This document shows positions 7,232-15,154 of a DNA stretch of 41,187 bases, piece by piece; the first letter of the stretch is position 1, and each line of letters begins with the position of its first letter. This stretch comes from Pseudomonas sp. AFG_SD02_1510_Pfu_092 (GTDB lineage: Bacteria; Pseudomonadota; Gammaproteobacteria; Pseudomonadales; Pseudomonadaceae): assembly GCF_003331055.1 (NCBI RefSeq), contig NZ_PUQD01000049.1, positions 1 through 41,187 of the forward strand, given 5' to 3'. The translations under genes were made by a program, and so were the position numbers. The notes under the pieces are model-generated. The model saw only the letters and a list, made by a program, of their open reading frames with translations. It was not told the DNA's origin and did no database searches.

Positions 7232-7811
7232 CCTACTGCTGGGGCTGCTGCTGGCCGTGCCTGCGTTCGCCGAACAGGCCTGCCCGCCAGGGCAATATCA
7301 GGTGTGCCTGATGGGGTGCTTCTGTGCCCCGATCGACCCCGGCCAGGCCGGGCAGATTCTCAAGGATGTGGAAGTCATGGCTTCCTCCAGCCTGGTCTAC
7401 GCATTGCAGCAGGCCCGCGACGAAGCCACGGCCAGCGGCGTCGAGCCGATCCCGTTGCATATCCGCGCGCAGCTCGAAGCCTGGTATGACTTCGCCGTAC
7501 TGGACGCAGCGCGCTTCCGGGTCGGTGACGAACAACAGATGAGCGCGGCCAATGCGCTGCTGCAGAACCCCGATGTGAACGCCGTGACCCTGATCGACAC
7601 GATCATTTTCCGCCGGCCCGCCGATGCCGAGGACAACGTGGCGTTGTGGGCGCACGAGCTCAAGCACGTGCAGCAGTATCAGCAACTGGGTGTGGAAGAG
7701 TTCGCCCGGCGCTATACGCGCAACTACGACGAGCTGGAGGCGCCGGCGTACAAGATCGAGGCCGAGGTCGGCAAGGCTTTGCGCGCGCGTGGCTCAGGCC
7801 AGGCCAGATAG
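7218..7811 (+). CDS. Secreted DUF4157 (eCIS-core type) metalloprotease-like protein
   Basis: This 197-residue protein starts at 7218, inside the end of the TetR gene. A signal peptide is evident (MKRISLLLGLLLAVPAFA, then EQ). The mature protein starts with a Cys-rich stretch (C-PPGQYQV-C-LMG-C-F-C) and later has ALWAHELKHVQQYQ, an HExxH zinc-protease motif set in the DUF4157/eCIS-core context, followed by ARRYTRNYDELEAPAYKIE, whose Glu residues could complete zinc binding. DUF4157 is often found near contractile injection systems, but none is present here. The signal peptide indicates a periplasmic role. Substrate unknown. Confidence 0.85.
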   Translation: MKRISLLLGLLLAVPAFAEQACPPGQYQVCLMGCFCAPIDPGQAGQILKDVEVMASSSLVYALQQARDEATASGVEPIPLHIRAQLEAWYDFAVLDAARFRVGDEQQMSAANALLQNPDVNAVTLIDTIIFRRPADAEDNVALWAHELKHVQQYQQLGVEEFARRYTRNYDELEAPAYKIEAEVGKALRARGSGQAR

Positions 7812-7830
7812 GTCGGGGGCTGCCCCGACC
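7811..7830. terminator. Hairpin after the DUF4157 gene
   Basis: GGTCGGGG-GCTG-CCCCGACC gives an 8-bp perfect stem and 4-nt loop starting at the last base of the stop codon. There is no T run, so intrinsic termination is uncertain; it may stabilise the 3' end. A REP-like stretch follows at about 7840-7880. Confidence 0.4.
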
Positions 7831-7917
7831 GCGCAGTATCTGTGGGAGCCTGGCTTGCCAGCGATGAGGCCCTGGCAGGCAACATGAGTAGGTTGCCCTG
7901 GCTTTGCGGCAGCCTGG

Positions 7918-8910
7918 TCAGGACGCTGGCGAAGCCTCTTCAGCCGCCTGCTCACGGCCCGCATAGCGCTGGGCCAGCACGGCACAGACCATCAACTGGA
8001 TCTGGTGGAACAGCATCAGCGGCAGGATCATCGCGCCAATGCCACTGCCGACGAACAGCACCTGGGCCATCGGCACACCAGTGGCCAGGCTTTTCTTCGA
8101 GCCGGCGAACAGGATGGTGATGCGGTCCTCCAGGTCAAAACCCAACGCCTTGCCCAGCACACGGGTGCCATACAGCACCACCGCCAGCAAGATCCCGCAG
8201 ACGACGAACAACCCGGCCAGGTGCTGCGCCGACACCGTATGCCACAGCCCGGTAACCACCGCCTCGCTGAACGCGGTGTACACCACCAGCAGGATCGAGC
8301 CCTGGTCCACCACCTTCAGCCAGCGCGCATTGCGCTTGACCCAGGCGCCGATCCAGCGCCGGGCGATCTGCCCGGCCACGAACGGCACCAGCAGCTGCAA
8401 GGTGATCTTCACCACGGCGTCCAGACCAGAGCCGGTATCACCGCTGGCCCCCAGCAACATCATCACCAGCAACGGGGTTAGGAAGATGCCCAGCAGGCTG
8501 GAGGCCGCCGCACTGCAAATGGCCGCCGGCACGTTGCCGCGCGCCAGCGAAGTGAAGGCGATCGCCGATTGCACGGTCGCCGGCAAGGCGCACAGGTACA
8601 GCACGCCCAGGTACAGCTCGTTGCCCACCAGCGGCACGAACAGCGGCTTGAACGCCAGGCCCAGCAGCGGGAACAGCACGAAGGTGCAGGAGAACACCAG
8701 CAGGTGCAGGCGCCAGTGCCCGGCGCCGGCGATGATTGCTTCGCGCGACAGCTTGGCGCCATGCAGGAAGAACAGCAGGCCGATGGCCAGGTTGGTCAGC
8801 CACCCGAAATACACCGCGCCGTCGCCCGAACACGGCAGCACGGTGGCAATCAGTACCACCCCGAGCAACGCCAGGGTGAAGTTGTCGAACAACATGCGCA
8901 AATACTTCAT
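7918..8910 (-). CDS. Bile acid:sodium symporter family (BASS/ArsB-fold) transporter
   Basis: The start at 8910 (MKYLRMLFDNFT) is preferred over one 26 codons upstream that would extend into the divergent promoter region. The 330-residue protein has about ten hydrophobic helices. Family blocks include GLLFFLHGAKLSREAI (helix 2-3), LCALPATVQSAIAFTSLARG and the GSKKSLATGVPMAQVLF segment near the C-terminus, typical of the YfeH/SLC10A7-like branch. It likely moves an organic anion with Na+; the substrate is unknown. It is divergent from ampC. Confidence 0.92.
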   Translation of the reverse strand: MKYLRMLFDNFTLALLGVVLIATVLPCSGDGAVYFGWLTNLAIGLLFFLHGAKLSREAIIAGAGHWRLHLLVFSCTFVLFPLLGLAFKPLFVPLVGNELYLGVLYLCALPATVQSAIAFTSLARGNVPAAICSAAASSLLGIFLTPLLVMMLLGASGDTGSGLDAVVKITLQLLVPFVAGQIARRWIGAWVKRNARWLKVVDQGSILLVVYTAFSEAVVTGLWHTVSAQHLAGLFVVCGILLAVVLYGTRVLGKALGFDLEDRITILFAGSKKSLATGVPMAQVLFVGSGIGAMILPLMLFHQIQLMVCAVLAQRYAGREQAAEEASPAS

Positions 8911-9029
8911 CACAGTTTCCGTCTTGTCATTGTGCAACGGCAGACGATAAGGTCTTCGGCTTTTCGCCGCTAACGCCGGAACCCCCACCGGTGTCGCTCA
9001 ACGGACACGTTCCAGCAAAGGACCCGCCC

Positions 9030-10172
9030 ATGCCCCGCTCCCGCCTGGCCGCACTCGCCGCCGCCATCACCCTTGCCTTCAGCCACGGCGCGGCCCACGC
9101 CGACGACCAGTTGCAGGCCAAGGTCGACCAGATCATCCGCCCGCTGATGCAGGAGCAAGGCATTACCGGCATGGCCGTGGCCATCTATGCCCGCAACCAT
9201 GCGCACTACTTCAGCTACGGCGTGGCCAGCAAGGCTGACCAGGTGCCGGTCAGCCGCGACACGCTGTTCGAGATCGGTTCGCTGAGCAAGACCTACACCG
9301 CCACCCTGGCGGCCCTGGCCAGCGCCGAGGGCAAGCTGGACCTCGCGGCGCCGGCCAAGCGCTATCACCCGGCGCTTGCCGGCACCCCGCTCGGCGACGC
9401 CAGCGTGCTGGAACTGGGCGCCTACAGTGCCGACTGCCTGCCGCTGCAGTTCCCGGATGCGGTGCAGACGCCACAGCAGGTGGTGGACTTCTTCCGCCAC
9501 TGGCAACCCCGCGCGAAACCGGGCACCCAGCGTTGCTACTCGAACCCCAGCCTGGGCCTGTTCGGTGACCTCGCCGCACGGGCGCAGCACCAGCCCTTCG
9601 CCACACTGATGAGCGAAGGCCTGCTGGCAAAAATGGGCCTGGAAAACACCTACCTGCAGGTCCCGGCCAGCGCCCAGGGGCTGTATGCCCAGGGCTACGA
9701 CAGCGCCGACCAGCCAGTACGGGTCGGCCCCGGCCCCTACGCCGACGAAGCCTACGGCATCAAGACCAGCGCCAGCGACCTGTTGCGTTATGTGCGCCTG
9801 CACCTGCAGCCGCAGGGCTTGCCGCCGGCTGTGGAACAAGCCACGGCCATTACCCGGCAAGGGTACTTTCAGGTCGGCGCCATGACCCAGGGCCTGGGCT
9901 GGGAGCGTTACCCCTACCCGGTCACGCTGGCCACCCTGGTCGCTGGCAACAGCCCGCAGCTTATCCGCGAACCGCAGGCAACCACACGCCTGCAACCGCC
10001 CCTGCCCGCGTTGCCGGCAGCCTGGTACAACAAGACCGGTTCGACCAATGGCTTTGGCGCCTACGCCGCGTTCGTGCCTTCCGAACAACTGGCGGTAGTG
10101 TTGCTGGCCAACCGCAATTACCCCAACGAAGCCCGGGTACGCGCCGCCTTCGACATTCTGTCCGGGTTGTAG
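9030..10172 (+). CDS. ampC: Class C (AmpC-type) beta-lactamase
   Basis: The start at 9030 gives 380 residues with a signal peptide (MPRSRLAALAAAITLAFSHG, then AAHA). Active-site motifs in order: SLSK at 84-87 with nucleophile Ser84, YSN at 170-172 and KTG at 335-337. LPLQFPD at 137-143 is a typical AmpC block. It is a serine hydrolase opening cephalosporins and penicillins in the periplasm. No ampR gene lies next to it, unlike the P. aeruginosa arrangement, so control must be distant or constitutive. The sequence around YSN departs somewhat from enterobacterial AmpC, but all catalytic residues are present. Confidence 0.93.
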   Translation: MPRSRLAALAAAITLAFSHGAAHADDQLQAKVDQIIRPLMQEQGITGMAVAIYARNHAHYFSYGVASKADQVPVSRDTLFEIGSLSKTYTATLAALASAEGKLDLAAPAKRYHPALAGTPLGDASVLELGAYSADCLPLQFPDAVQTPQQVVDFFRHWQPRAKPGTQRCYSNPSLGLFGDLAARAQHQPFATLMSEGLLAKMGLENTYLQVPASAQGLYAQGYDSADQPVRVGPGPYADEAYGIKTSASDLLRYVRLHLQPQGLPPAVEQATAITRQGYFQVGAMTQGLGWERYPYPVTLATLVAGNSPQLIREPQATTRLQPPLPALPAAWYNKTGSTNGFGAYAAFVPSEQLAVVLLANRNYPNEARVRAAFDILSGL

Positions 10173-10205
10173 TGCCGCGCGAGATTGTCGAACAAAATGA
10201 CAGAA

Positions 10206-10231
10206 TGTAGTGAGGAAAAATATTCACTACA
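10206..10231. promoter_or_regulatory. 8-bp perfect inverted repeat downstream of ampC
   Basis: TGTAGTGA (10206-10213) and TCACTACA (10224-10231) flank an A/T-rich 10-nt loop. It lies 34 bp past the ampC stop and just before a TTGACG -35-like hexamer (10238-10243). It could be an operator for the downstream unit or a weak terminator for ampC. Confidence 0.4.
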
Positions 10232-10467
10232 AAACGGTTGACGCCGTTCATCGCCCTTGGGCATGATGAAGCCGTCTCCCTGATCGGGAGCGGTGGCAAG
10301 GGTGTTCCAGACGGCCTGCGCGGTAACGCAGGCCGTCCGTGGAGAGGGAAACTGTCCAAAAGGCAGCGTGAGAAAGCCCCTGTTGCGATGCTGCTGTAGC
10401 AGCCTTGGTAGTGCGCTACACCGTGGTGGCGCCGACTGTGAAAAATCAAATGGGTAATGGGGGCTTT
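10232..10467 (+). ncRNA. Candidate structured leader RNA or sRNA
   Basis: No gene is seen between ampC and the small protein at 10468. After a TTGACG -35-like box the stretch contains several hairpins: CTCCC-TGATC-GGGAG (10276-10290), an 11-bp perfect stem GACGGCCTGCG/CGCAGGCCGTC with loop CGGTAA (10310-10337), and GCTGC-TGTA-GCAGC (10390-10403). A terminator lies only after the next gene (10820-10847), so a long 5' leader is more likely than a free sRNA. It does not match a riboswitch class known to me. Confidence 0.45.
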
Positions 10468-10800
10468 ATGATGAACTTGAACAACAATCCGACTATCGAT
10501 CAATTGGCCCAGCTGTTCGCCGTACGCAAGGACAGCCTCGATGACCACTTGCTGTGGGTCAGCCAGACCGGTGAAGTGCGCCTCGACCGCCTGCCACCGA
10601 ACACCGTTGAGGATGAATTCGAAGAGCACCTGCCGAGCATGCGTGCCCGCTTCAAGGTCTACCGCCGTGGCCAAGGCTACGTCGGCAAGAAGGCCGCCGC
10701 CGACACCGAGTTCGTGGGCCGTGTCCTGCATACCCTGCAACAAGAATGGCCCGCTGCCCGTGAGCAGCAGGCAGTCAAGGTGATCGAACCGCTCAATTGA
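10468..10800 (+). CDS. Small conserved-looking protein of unknown function
   Basis: The start is set at the first of two adjacent ATGs (10468/10471), which follow the G-rich sequence AATGGGGGC; the open frame extends upstream without a ribosome site. The 110-residue protein is acidic to neutral, cytosolic and without signal or membrane segments. It contains LLWVSQTGEVRLDRLP and FEEHLPSMRARFKVYRRGQG, suggesting a compact alpha/beta fold. It has its own long structured leader and a strong terminator, so it is probably a regulated single gene. I do not recognise the family. Confidence 0.8.
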   Translation: MMNLNNNPTIDQLAQLFAVRKDSLDDHLLWVSQTGEVRLDRLPPNTVEDEFEEHLPSMRARFKVYRRGQGYVGKKAAADTEFVGRVLHTLQQEWPAAREQQAVKVIEPLN

Positions 10801-10819
10801 GGGTTGCCACCTGTACCTG

Positions 10820-10847
10820 AGCCCGGCCCGCATAGGCCGGGCTTTTT
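10820..10847. terminator. Rho-independent terminator
   Basis: AGCCCGGCC (10820-10828), loop CGCATA, GGCCGGGCT (10835-10843), then TTTT. The 9-bp perfect stem and T run end the gene at 10468-10800. It directly abuts the 3' end of the convergent minus-strand gene and may serve both. Confidence 0.92.
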
Positions 10848-11158
10848 CATGCCTGGCGTAGCTGCCGGCGGGTATCCGGCAACGGCAAGGCGCCGGTAGC
10901 CATGGCCCGGGCGCGGTCGACACCCCATACCAGGGCGCGGGTCATGGTCTCGCCTGGCCGCGCGGGGTAATACTCCTCCAGCAATGCCCGCCCATCAGCG
11001 GCATACAGCCCCAGGAACAGCTGGGTAGCCCCCAGGCGCGACAGGCGCACCTGCACATCCAGCGTGGTGCCATCGCTGAGCGCTTCTTCATGGCAGCGGC
11101 TGTGCAGCTGGGCATCGGCCCATTGCCAATAGGTATCTTCCCTGACTCGCATGAGCAT
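10847..11158 (-). CDS. Small protein of unknown function
   Basis: A 103-residue cytosolic protein; GGAGG lies just upstream and either of two close ATGs (11158 or 11152) could start it. Trp/Tyr-rich segments (DTYWQWADAQLHSRCHEEA, LFLGLYAADGRALLEEYYPA) suggest a small beta-rich domain. It ends in the shared terminator at 10820-10847. I do not recognise the family; it sits in a run of four small genes. Confidence 0.75.
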   Translation of the reverse strand: MLMRVREDTYWQWADAQLHSRCHEEALSDGTTLDVQVRLSRLGATQLFLGLYAADGRALLEEYYPARPGETMTRALVWGVDRARAMATGALPLPDTRRQLRQA

Positions 11159-11261
11159 TCATCCTCCGTTGCTGGAATGCAGCGTCAGAAAACCACAGCC
11201 ATGCCCATTCGGCGAGCGCTACCCGGCAATGCCATGAGGCGGATCAATAAATGGCAATAAA

Positions 11262-11283
11262 AACCCCGCCGTTCGGCGGGGTT
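11262..11283 (-). terminator. Rho-independent terminator
   Basis: On the minus strand AACCCCGCC-GAAC-GGCGGGGTT is followed by TTTATT. The 9-bp stem ends the small gene at 11298-11486. Confidence 0.9.
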
Positions 11284-11297
11284 GTGCTGGAGCGGGA

Positions 11298-11486
11298 TCA
11301 CTTCTTCAGCGGAACCCGCGGCATGAAGCGGCCTTTTTTGCTGCGCTGCAAATGTGCAGGCTGGAGCTGTTCGGAATCATCCAGTGTCATGTGGGCGAAG
11401 CCCAGGCGGAACGCCGCCTGGCCGCAACGCACCTGGCTGTTGATCGGGAACGCGTCGTTCAGGTCTTCGAAAAAGGATTCGCTCAT
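11298..11486 (-). CDS. 62-residue protein of unknown function
   Basis: The start at 11486 (MSESFFEDLNDAFPINSQVR) is chosen because GGAGGGAGACAGGG precedes it and the sequence upstream in the same frame looks non-coding. The C-terminus is basic (LQRSKKGRFMPRVPLKK). No signal or membrane segment is seen. It has its own terminator 14 bp after the stop. I do not recognise it; the pattern of a strong ribosome site, a clean terminator and a basic tail supports a real small gene, possibly nucleic-acid binding. Confidence 0.75.
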   Translation of the reverse strand: MSESFFEDLNDAFPINSQVRCGQAAFRLGFAHMTLDDSEQLQPAHLQRSKKGRFMPRVPLKK

Positions 11487-11625
11487 GCCCTGTCTCCCTC
11501 CAGTGGCGGACGCGCCGGCAAACCACAATGGTTGCCCAGACAAGCGCGGCCTGTGAAAGTGAGACTAGCTGGTCATTTGCAGACCGCCCAGGCTGACCTC
11601 TGGGGCCCGACCAGCGGCAGAACGC

Positions 11626-11946
11626 CTATTTCAAACGCACCGCCGTGCCGGTAGCAAATACCACGACCATGCCGCCCTGTACCGACGGCATGCTGATCTC
11701 GAAATCCACACCCACTACCGCATCCGCCTGCAACTGCCGTGCCCGCGCTTTCAGTTCTTCGGTGGCCTGCTCGCGGGCCTCGCGCAGTGCGCTTTCCAGG
11801 GTTTGCGAACGGCCGCCGAAGAAGTCGCGAAAACGTGCAAAAAAATCGCGCACGAAGTTGATGCCCTGCACCGATTCGGAACTGACCACACCCAGGTATT
11901 CGGCAATCGGGCGGCCTTCGAGCTGGCTGGTGGTGGAAATGATCAT
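11626..11946 (-). CDS. YbjQ family (UPF0145) heavy-metal-binding-domain protein
   Basis: The start at 11946 gives 106 residues beginning MIISTTSQLEGRPIAEYLGV and is preceded by GGAG. The family core is visible: VVSSESVQGINFVRDFFARF, the helical REAREQATEELKARARQLQA and the strand block ADAVVGVDFEISMPSVQGGM. Family members form pentamers of unknown function despite the metal-binding name. It lacks a signal peptide. It sits alone between the small unknown gene and the EamA transporter, both on the same strand. Confidence 0.9.
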   Translation of the reverse strand: MIISTTSQLEGRPIAEYLGVVSSESVQGINFVRDFFARFRDFFGGRSQTLESALREAREQATEELKARARQLQADAVVGVDFEISMPSVQGGMVVVFATGTAVRLK

Positions 11947-12007
11947 GGGCTGCACTCCATTGGCCTGGCAAAAGAGCGTGATTCTAACAGAGTGCAGGCG
12001 TGACGCT

Positions 12008-12892
12008 TCACGCGGTGGCGGCGCGCAACCGCTGGCCGATGCGGGCGCCGAAGACATTCACCAGCAACCCGGCCATCACCAGCAAGGCGCCCCAGCCCTG
12101 GGTGGCGGTCAGGCGCTCGCCCAGCAACAGCGCCGACGAACTCAGGCCGATCACCGGCACCAGCAACGAGAACGGCGCCACCTTGCCCGCCGGGTGACGC
12201 GACAGCAGCGTGCTCCACAGGCTGTAGCCGAGCATGGTGGCGACGAACGCCAGGTAGGCCAGGGCCAGTACCGAACTCCAGCTGATATTGACCAGGGCAT
12301 CGCCGATGCGCTGCGGCCCTTCCAGCCACCAGGACAACGCCAGGAACGGCAGCGGCGGGATCAGCCCGCCCCAGATCACCAGCGCCACCAGGTTCACCGA
12401 GCCGAAGCGCCGGGTAATGATGTTGCCCATCCCCCACATGGCCCCGCCACACAGGGTCAGCAGCAATGCCAGCAGCGGCACATGGCCGCCGTCTTCACTG
12501 CCGATCAGGGCCAGGCCGCTGGCTGCTACCAGCAGCCCGAACACGCTGGCCAGGCGCAACCGCTCCCCGAGGAACAGCGCGGCGAAGCCGAGGGTGAAGA
12601 ATGCCTGCGACTGCAGGATCAGCGAGGCCAGACCTGGCGGCATGCCGCTGTACATGGCCTGGAACAGGAAGGCGAACTGGCCCAGCGAAATGGTCGCGCC
12701 ATAGGCAATCAGCCAGCGCCAGGGCAGCTTGGGTCGTTTGACCAGCAAAATCGCCGGGAACGCTACCAGCAAGAAGCGCAATGCCCCCAGCAACATCGGC
12801 GGCAAACCATCGAGGCCAACCTTGATGACCACGAAGTTGACTCCCCAGGCGACAATCACCACCAGGGCGATGAGCAGGTCCTTGAGCGGCAT
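12008..12892 (-). CDS. EamA/DMT family exporter
   Basis: This 294-residue protein has ten predicted helices in two EamA repeats (about 5-135 and 145-285). The first begins LLIALVVIVAWGVNFVVIKVGL, and the second repeat ends PVIGLSSSALLLGERLTATQGWGALLVMAG. It resembles the cysteine/O-acetylserine exporter branch (EamA/YdeD-like), so it may export amino acids or metabolites. Next to the YbjQ gene (61 bp), same strand. The substrate is uncertain. Confidence 0.9.
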   Translation of the reverse strand: MPLKDLLIALVVIVAWGVNFVVIKVGLDGLPPMLLGALRFLLVAFPAILLVKRPKLPWRWLIAYGATISLGQFAFLFQAMYSGMPPGLASLILQSQAFFTLGFAALFLGERLRLASVFGLLVAASGLALIGSEDGGHVPLLALLLTLCGGAMWGMGNIITRRFGSVNLVALVIWGGLIPPLPFLALSWWLEGPQRIGDALVNISWSSVLALAYLAFVATMLGYSLWSTLLSRHPAGKVAPFSLLVPVIGLSSSALLLGERLTATQGWGALLVMAGLLVNVFGARIGQRLRAATA

Positions 12893-13042
12893 TGCGACAT
12901 CCTTCTTCAGGCTTTTCTAGACATATTTCGTTACAGCATAAGGCTATTCCTTTGACAGGGACCGGCACAGTTGCGGTCAAGGGTTGCGCAACAGTGCGGC
13001 TGTTACAGCCCGAACGGTTGCGCATGTGTTCAGAGAACAGGG

Positions 13043-13654
13043 TCAGGCGGCGGCGAACAGCTCGTTGGCAATCTGCGCCTGGGCAGCGTCGAGTGCCTGG
13101 CTGCGCTGCTCGGGGCCGTAGGCCAGGCCATGGGCGCGGACGATTTCCAGGTCGGTGACGCCGATGAAGCCGAGGAACACCTTGAGGAAGTCCTCATGCC
13201 CGGCAGCCGTCGGCTGACCAGCGTGCAGGCCGCCAGCGGTGGACACCAGCACCACTTTCTTGTTGCCACACAGGCCTTCCGGGCCGGCTTCGGTGTAGCG
13301 GAAGGTCTTGCCAGCCACGGCGACGCGGTCGATCCAGGCCTTGAGCTGGGTCGGCACGGTGAAGTTGTACATCGGTGCGCCGATCACCACCGCATCGGCC
13401 GCCAGGAACTCTTCCAGGGTTTCCGCGCTCAGCCTGGCTTCGAAGGCCTGGGCGGCATCACGCATGTCTTCAGGGGTGCCAGCTGCAACCAGGGTCGCGG
13501 CGGAGAAGTGGGCGATGGCATCAGCAGCCAGGTCACGGTACACCACTTGCACAGCAGGGTCGGCGGCTTTCCACGCTTCGACCACTTCGCGGCTCAGCTG
13601 GCGGGAGGCGGAATTGTCGCCCAGGATGCTCGAATCGATGTGCAACAGTTTCAT
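13043..13654 (-). CDS. azoR: FMN-dependent NADH-azoreductase
   Basis: This 203-residue flavodoxin-fold protein starts MKLLHIDSSILGDNSASRQLSREVVEAW, the phosphate-binding loop of AzoR. FMN-contacting blocks include IGAPMYNFTVPTQLKAWIDR (about 95-114) and VLVSTAGGLHAG (about 138-149). The enzyme acts as a homodimer, reducing azo bonds and quinones with NADH by two-electron steps. It is divergent from a LysR regulator, the standard arrangement for control of azoR-type genes by their neighbour; this control is inferred. Confidence 0.95.
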   Translation of the reverse strand: MKLLHIDSSILGDNSASRQLSREVVEAWKAADPAVQVVYRDLAADAIAHFSAATLVAAGTPEDMRDAAQAFEARLSAETLEEFLAADAVVIGAPMYNFTVPTQLKAWIDRVAVAGKTFRYTEAGPEGLCGNKKVVLVSTAGGLHAGQPTAAGHEDFLKVFLGFIGVTDLEIVRAHGLAYGPEQRSQALDAAQAQIANELFAAA

Positions 13655-13755
13655 GGGACTCTCCTGTGAATGACGACCGCGGTGTGGCGATCACGATGGG
13701 GAGAATCCTACCGGCGCCACCAATGGCTGATAAGTCGGCAAAAATGCGTTAGTTT

Positions 13756-13771
13756 GTCCCACAGGTGGAAC
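13756..13771. promoter_or_regulatory. Candidate LysR operator between azoR and the LysR gene
   Basis: GTCCCAC-AG-GTGGAAC is a near-perfect palindrome (one mismatched pair) 14 bp before the LysR start. It is the most symmetric element in this 131-bp divergent region and may mediate autoregulation. Assignment is inferred from position only. Confidence 0.4.
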
Positions 13772-13785
13772 AGTGAGACATTCCC

Positions 13786-14688
13786 ATGCAAGACCTCAAC
13801 GACCTCTTCTATTTTGCCCGCGTGGTCGAAGCCGGCGGTTTCGCCGCTGCCGGGCGCCAGCTGGGCATCCCCAAGTCGCGCCTGTCGCGGCGTATCGCCG
13901 AACTCGAAGAGCGCCTGGGCACCCGCCTGCTGCAACGCACCACACGGCAACTGAAGCTCACCGCCGTGGGCGAGCGCTACCTGCACCACTGCCAGGCCAT
14001 GTTGCTGGAAGCCGAAGCCGCCGACGAAACCGTGGCCAGCATGAGCAGCGAGCCGCGCGGGCGCTTGCGGGTGTCCTGCCCGGTAGCGCTGGCCCACGCC
14101 TTCCTGCCGGAGGTGATCAGCCGCTTTCTCGCGCAGTACCCGCTGGTGCAGCTGGACATGGTGCTGCTCAACCGCCGCGTCGACCTGATTTCCGAAGGCA
14201 TCGACGTGGCCCTGCGCGTGCGCGACCTGGGCGACGAAGACCCGGCGCTGGTCACCCGCCGTCTACGCCAGGCACAGATGCAGCTGGTGGCCGCGCCCGG
14301 TTTTGCCGATCACATCCGCGAACCCGGCGAGCTGGCGTCATTGCCGGTGCTGGGCGCCGCCGAGGCCGACCGGTTGGTACACTTCCGCCTGTTCGGCCCG
14401 CACGGCAAACAGCAGGACCTGGCCCTGGAACCGCGCCTGGCAATCGACGATTTCGTGGTACGTAATGCAGCTGTACGGGCCGGTCTCGGGTTCACCGCGC
14501 TGCCCAGCATGTTCTGTGAAGAAGAGCTGGCACGCGGCGAACTGGTGCGTCTGCTGCCAGACTGGTCGCTGCCGGGCGGTTACCTGCAAGCGGTGTACCC
14601 GCACCGGCGCGGCTTGCTGCCAGCGGTGCGGGTATGGATCGACCACCTGGCGGCTTCGTTCGAGGCCTGTGGAGAGCGCTATGTCTGA
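13786..14688 (+). CDS. LysR-family transcriptional regulator
   Basis: This 300-residue protein has the winged helix-turn-helix at 1-62 (LNDLFYFARVVEAGGFAAAG, then LGIPKSRLSRRIAELEERLG), a linker helix and a periplasmic-binding-like effector domain from about 90. It resembles the branch that often regulates neighbouring reductases and quinone-responsive genes. It is divergent from azoR and overlaps the MmcQ/YjbR gene by 8 bp, so it probably controls both. The inducer is unknown. Confidence 0.94.
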   Translation: MQDLNDLFYFARVVEAGGFAAAGRQLGIPKSRLSRRIAELEERLGTRLLQRTTRQLKLTAVGERYLHHCQAMLLEAEAADETVASMSSEPRGRLRVSCPVALAHAFLPEVISRFLAQYPLVQLDMVLLNRRVDLISEGIDVALRVRDLGDEDPALVTRRLRQAQMQLVAAPGFADHIREPGELASLPVLGAAEADRLVHFRLFGPHGKQQDLALEPRLAIDDFVVRNAAVRAGLGFTALPSMFCEEELARGELVRLLPDWSLPGGYLQAVYPHRRGLLPAVRVWIDHLAASFEACGERYV

Positions 14689-15040
14689 GCGGAACATGAG
14701 CGAAGCCGAGGTAGCGGCGTTGTGCCTGAGCCTGCCGGGGGCGCGGGAAGACTACAAATGGGGCGGCATCCGGGTGTTTTCGGTGGCGGGCAACAAGATG
14801 TTCGCGGTGCTCGACCTGGCGGGTGCAGGGTTGTCGTTCAAAGTTGCCGACGAGTTGTTTCTCGGCTATTGCGACCGCCCCGGGGTCCGGCCGGCGCCGT
14901 ACCTGGCGCGGGCCCGGTGGGTCAGCATGGCGGCGCCCTACCCCATGGCGCGGGATGAACTCTGCGATTTGTTGCAGCGCTCGCACCAGCTGGTGGTGCG
15001 GCGCTTACCGAAGCGGTTGCAGGTGGGATTGGTATTGTGA
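14681..15040 (+). CDS. MmcQ/YjbR family DNA-binding-fold protein
   Basis: The start at 14681 follows GGAGAGCGCT and overlaps the LysR stop. The 119-residue protein has the CyaY-like double-wing fold features of this family: LCLSLPGAREDYKWGGIRVF near the N-terminus, then KMFAVLDLAGAGLSFKVADE and PYLARARWVSM. The biological role of the family is not settled. It is probably cotranslated with the regulator. The perfect REP inverted repeat follows 6 bp after its stop. Confidence 0.9.
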   Translation: MSERNMSEAEVAALCLSLPGAREDYKWGGIRVFSVAGNKMFAVLDLAGAGLSFKVADELFLGYCDRPGVRPAPYLARARWVSMAAPYPMARDELCDLLQRSHQLVVRRLPKRLQVGLVL

Positions 15041-15046
15041 GTGCTC

Positions 15047-15153
15047 TGTGCCGGCCCTTTCGCGGGTAAACCCGCTCCCACACGGTTCTCTGCTGGTCTC
15101 AAGACTTGCCCAGCACCTGTGGGAGCGGGTTTACCCGCGAAAGGGCCGGCACA
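15047..15153. repeat. REP pair: perfect 36-bp inverted repeat
   Basis: 15047-15082 (TGTGCCGGCC...GCTCCCACA) and 15118-15153 are exact reverse complements over 36 bp, separated by 35 bp. The arms contain the REP core CGCGGGTAAACCCGC. It lies between convergent genes and would fold into a strong stem in either transcript, acting as a bidirectional 3' boundary. Confidence 0.95.
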
Positions 15154-15154
15154 G

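Noticed and set aside
11645..12955. A 436-codon plus-strand open frame over the YbjQ and EamA genes
   Set aside because: It is Gln/His/Arg-rich without domains and is antisense to two genes with clear family signatures.
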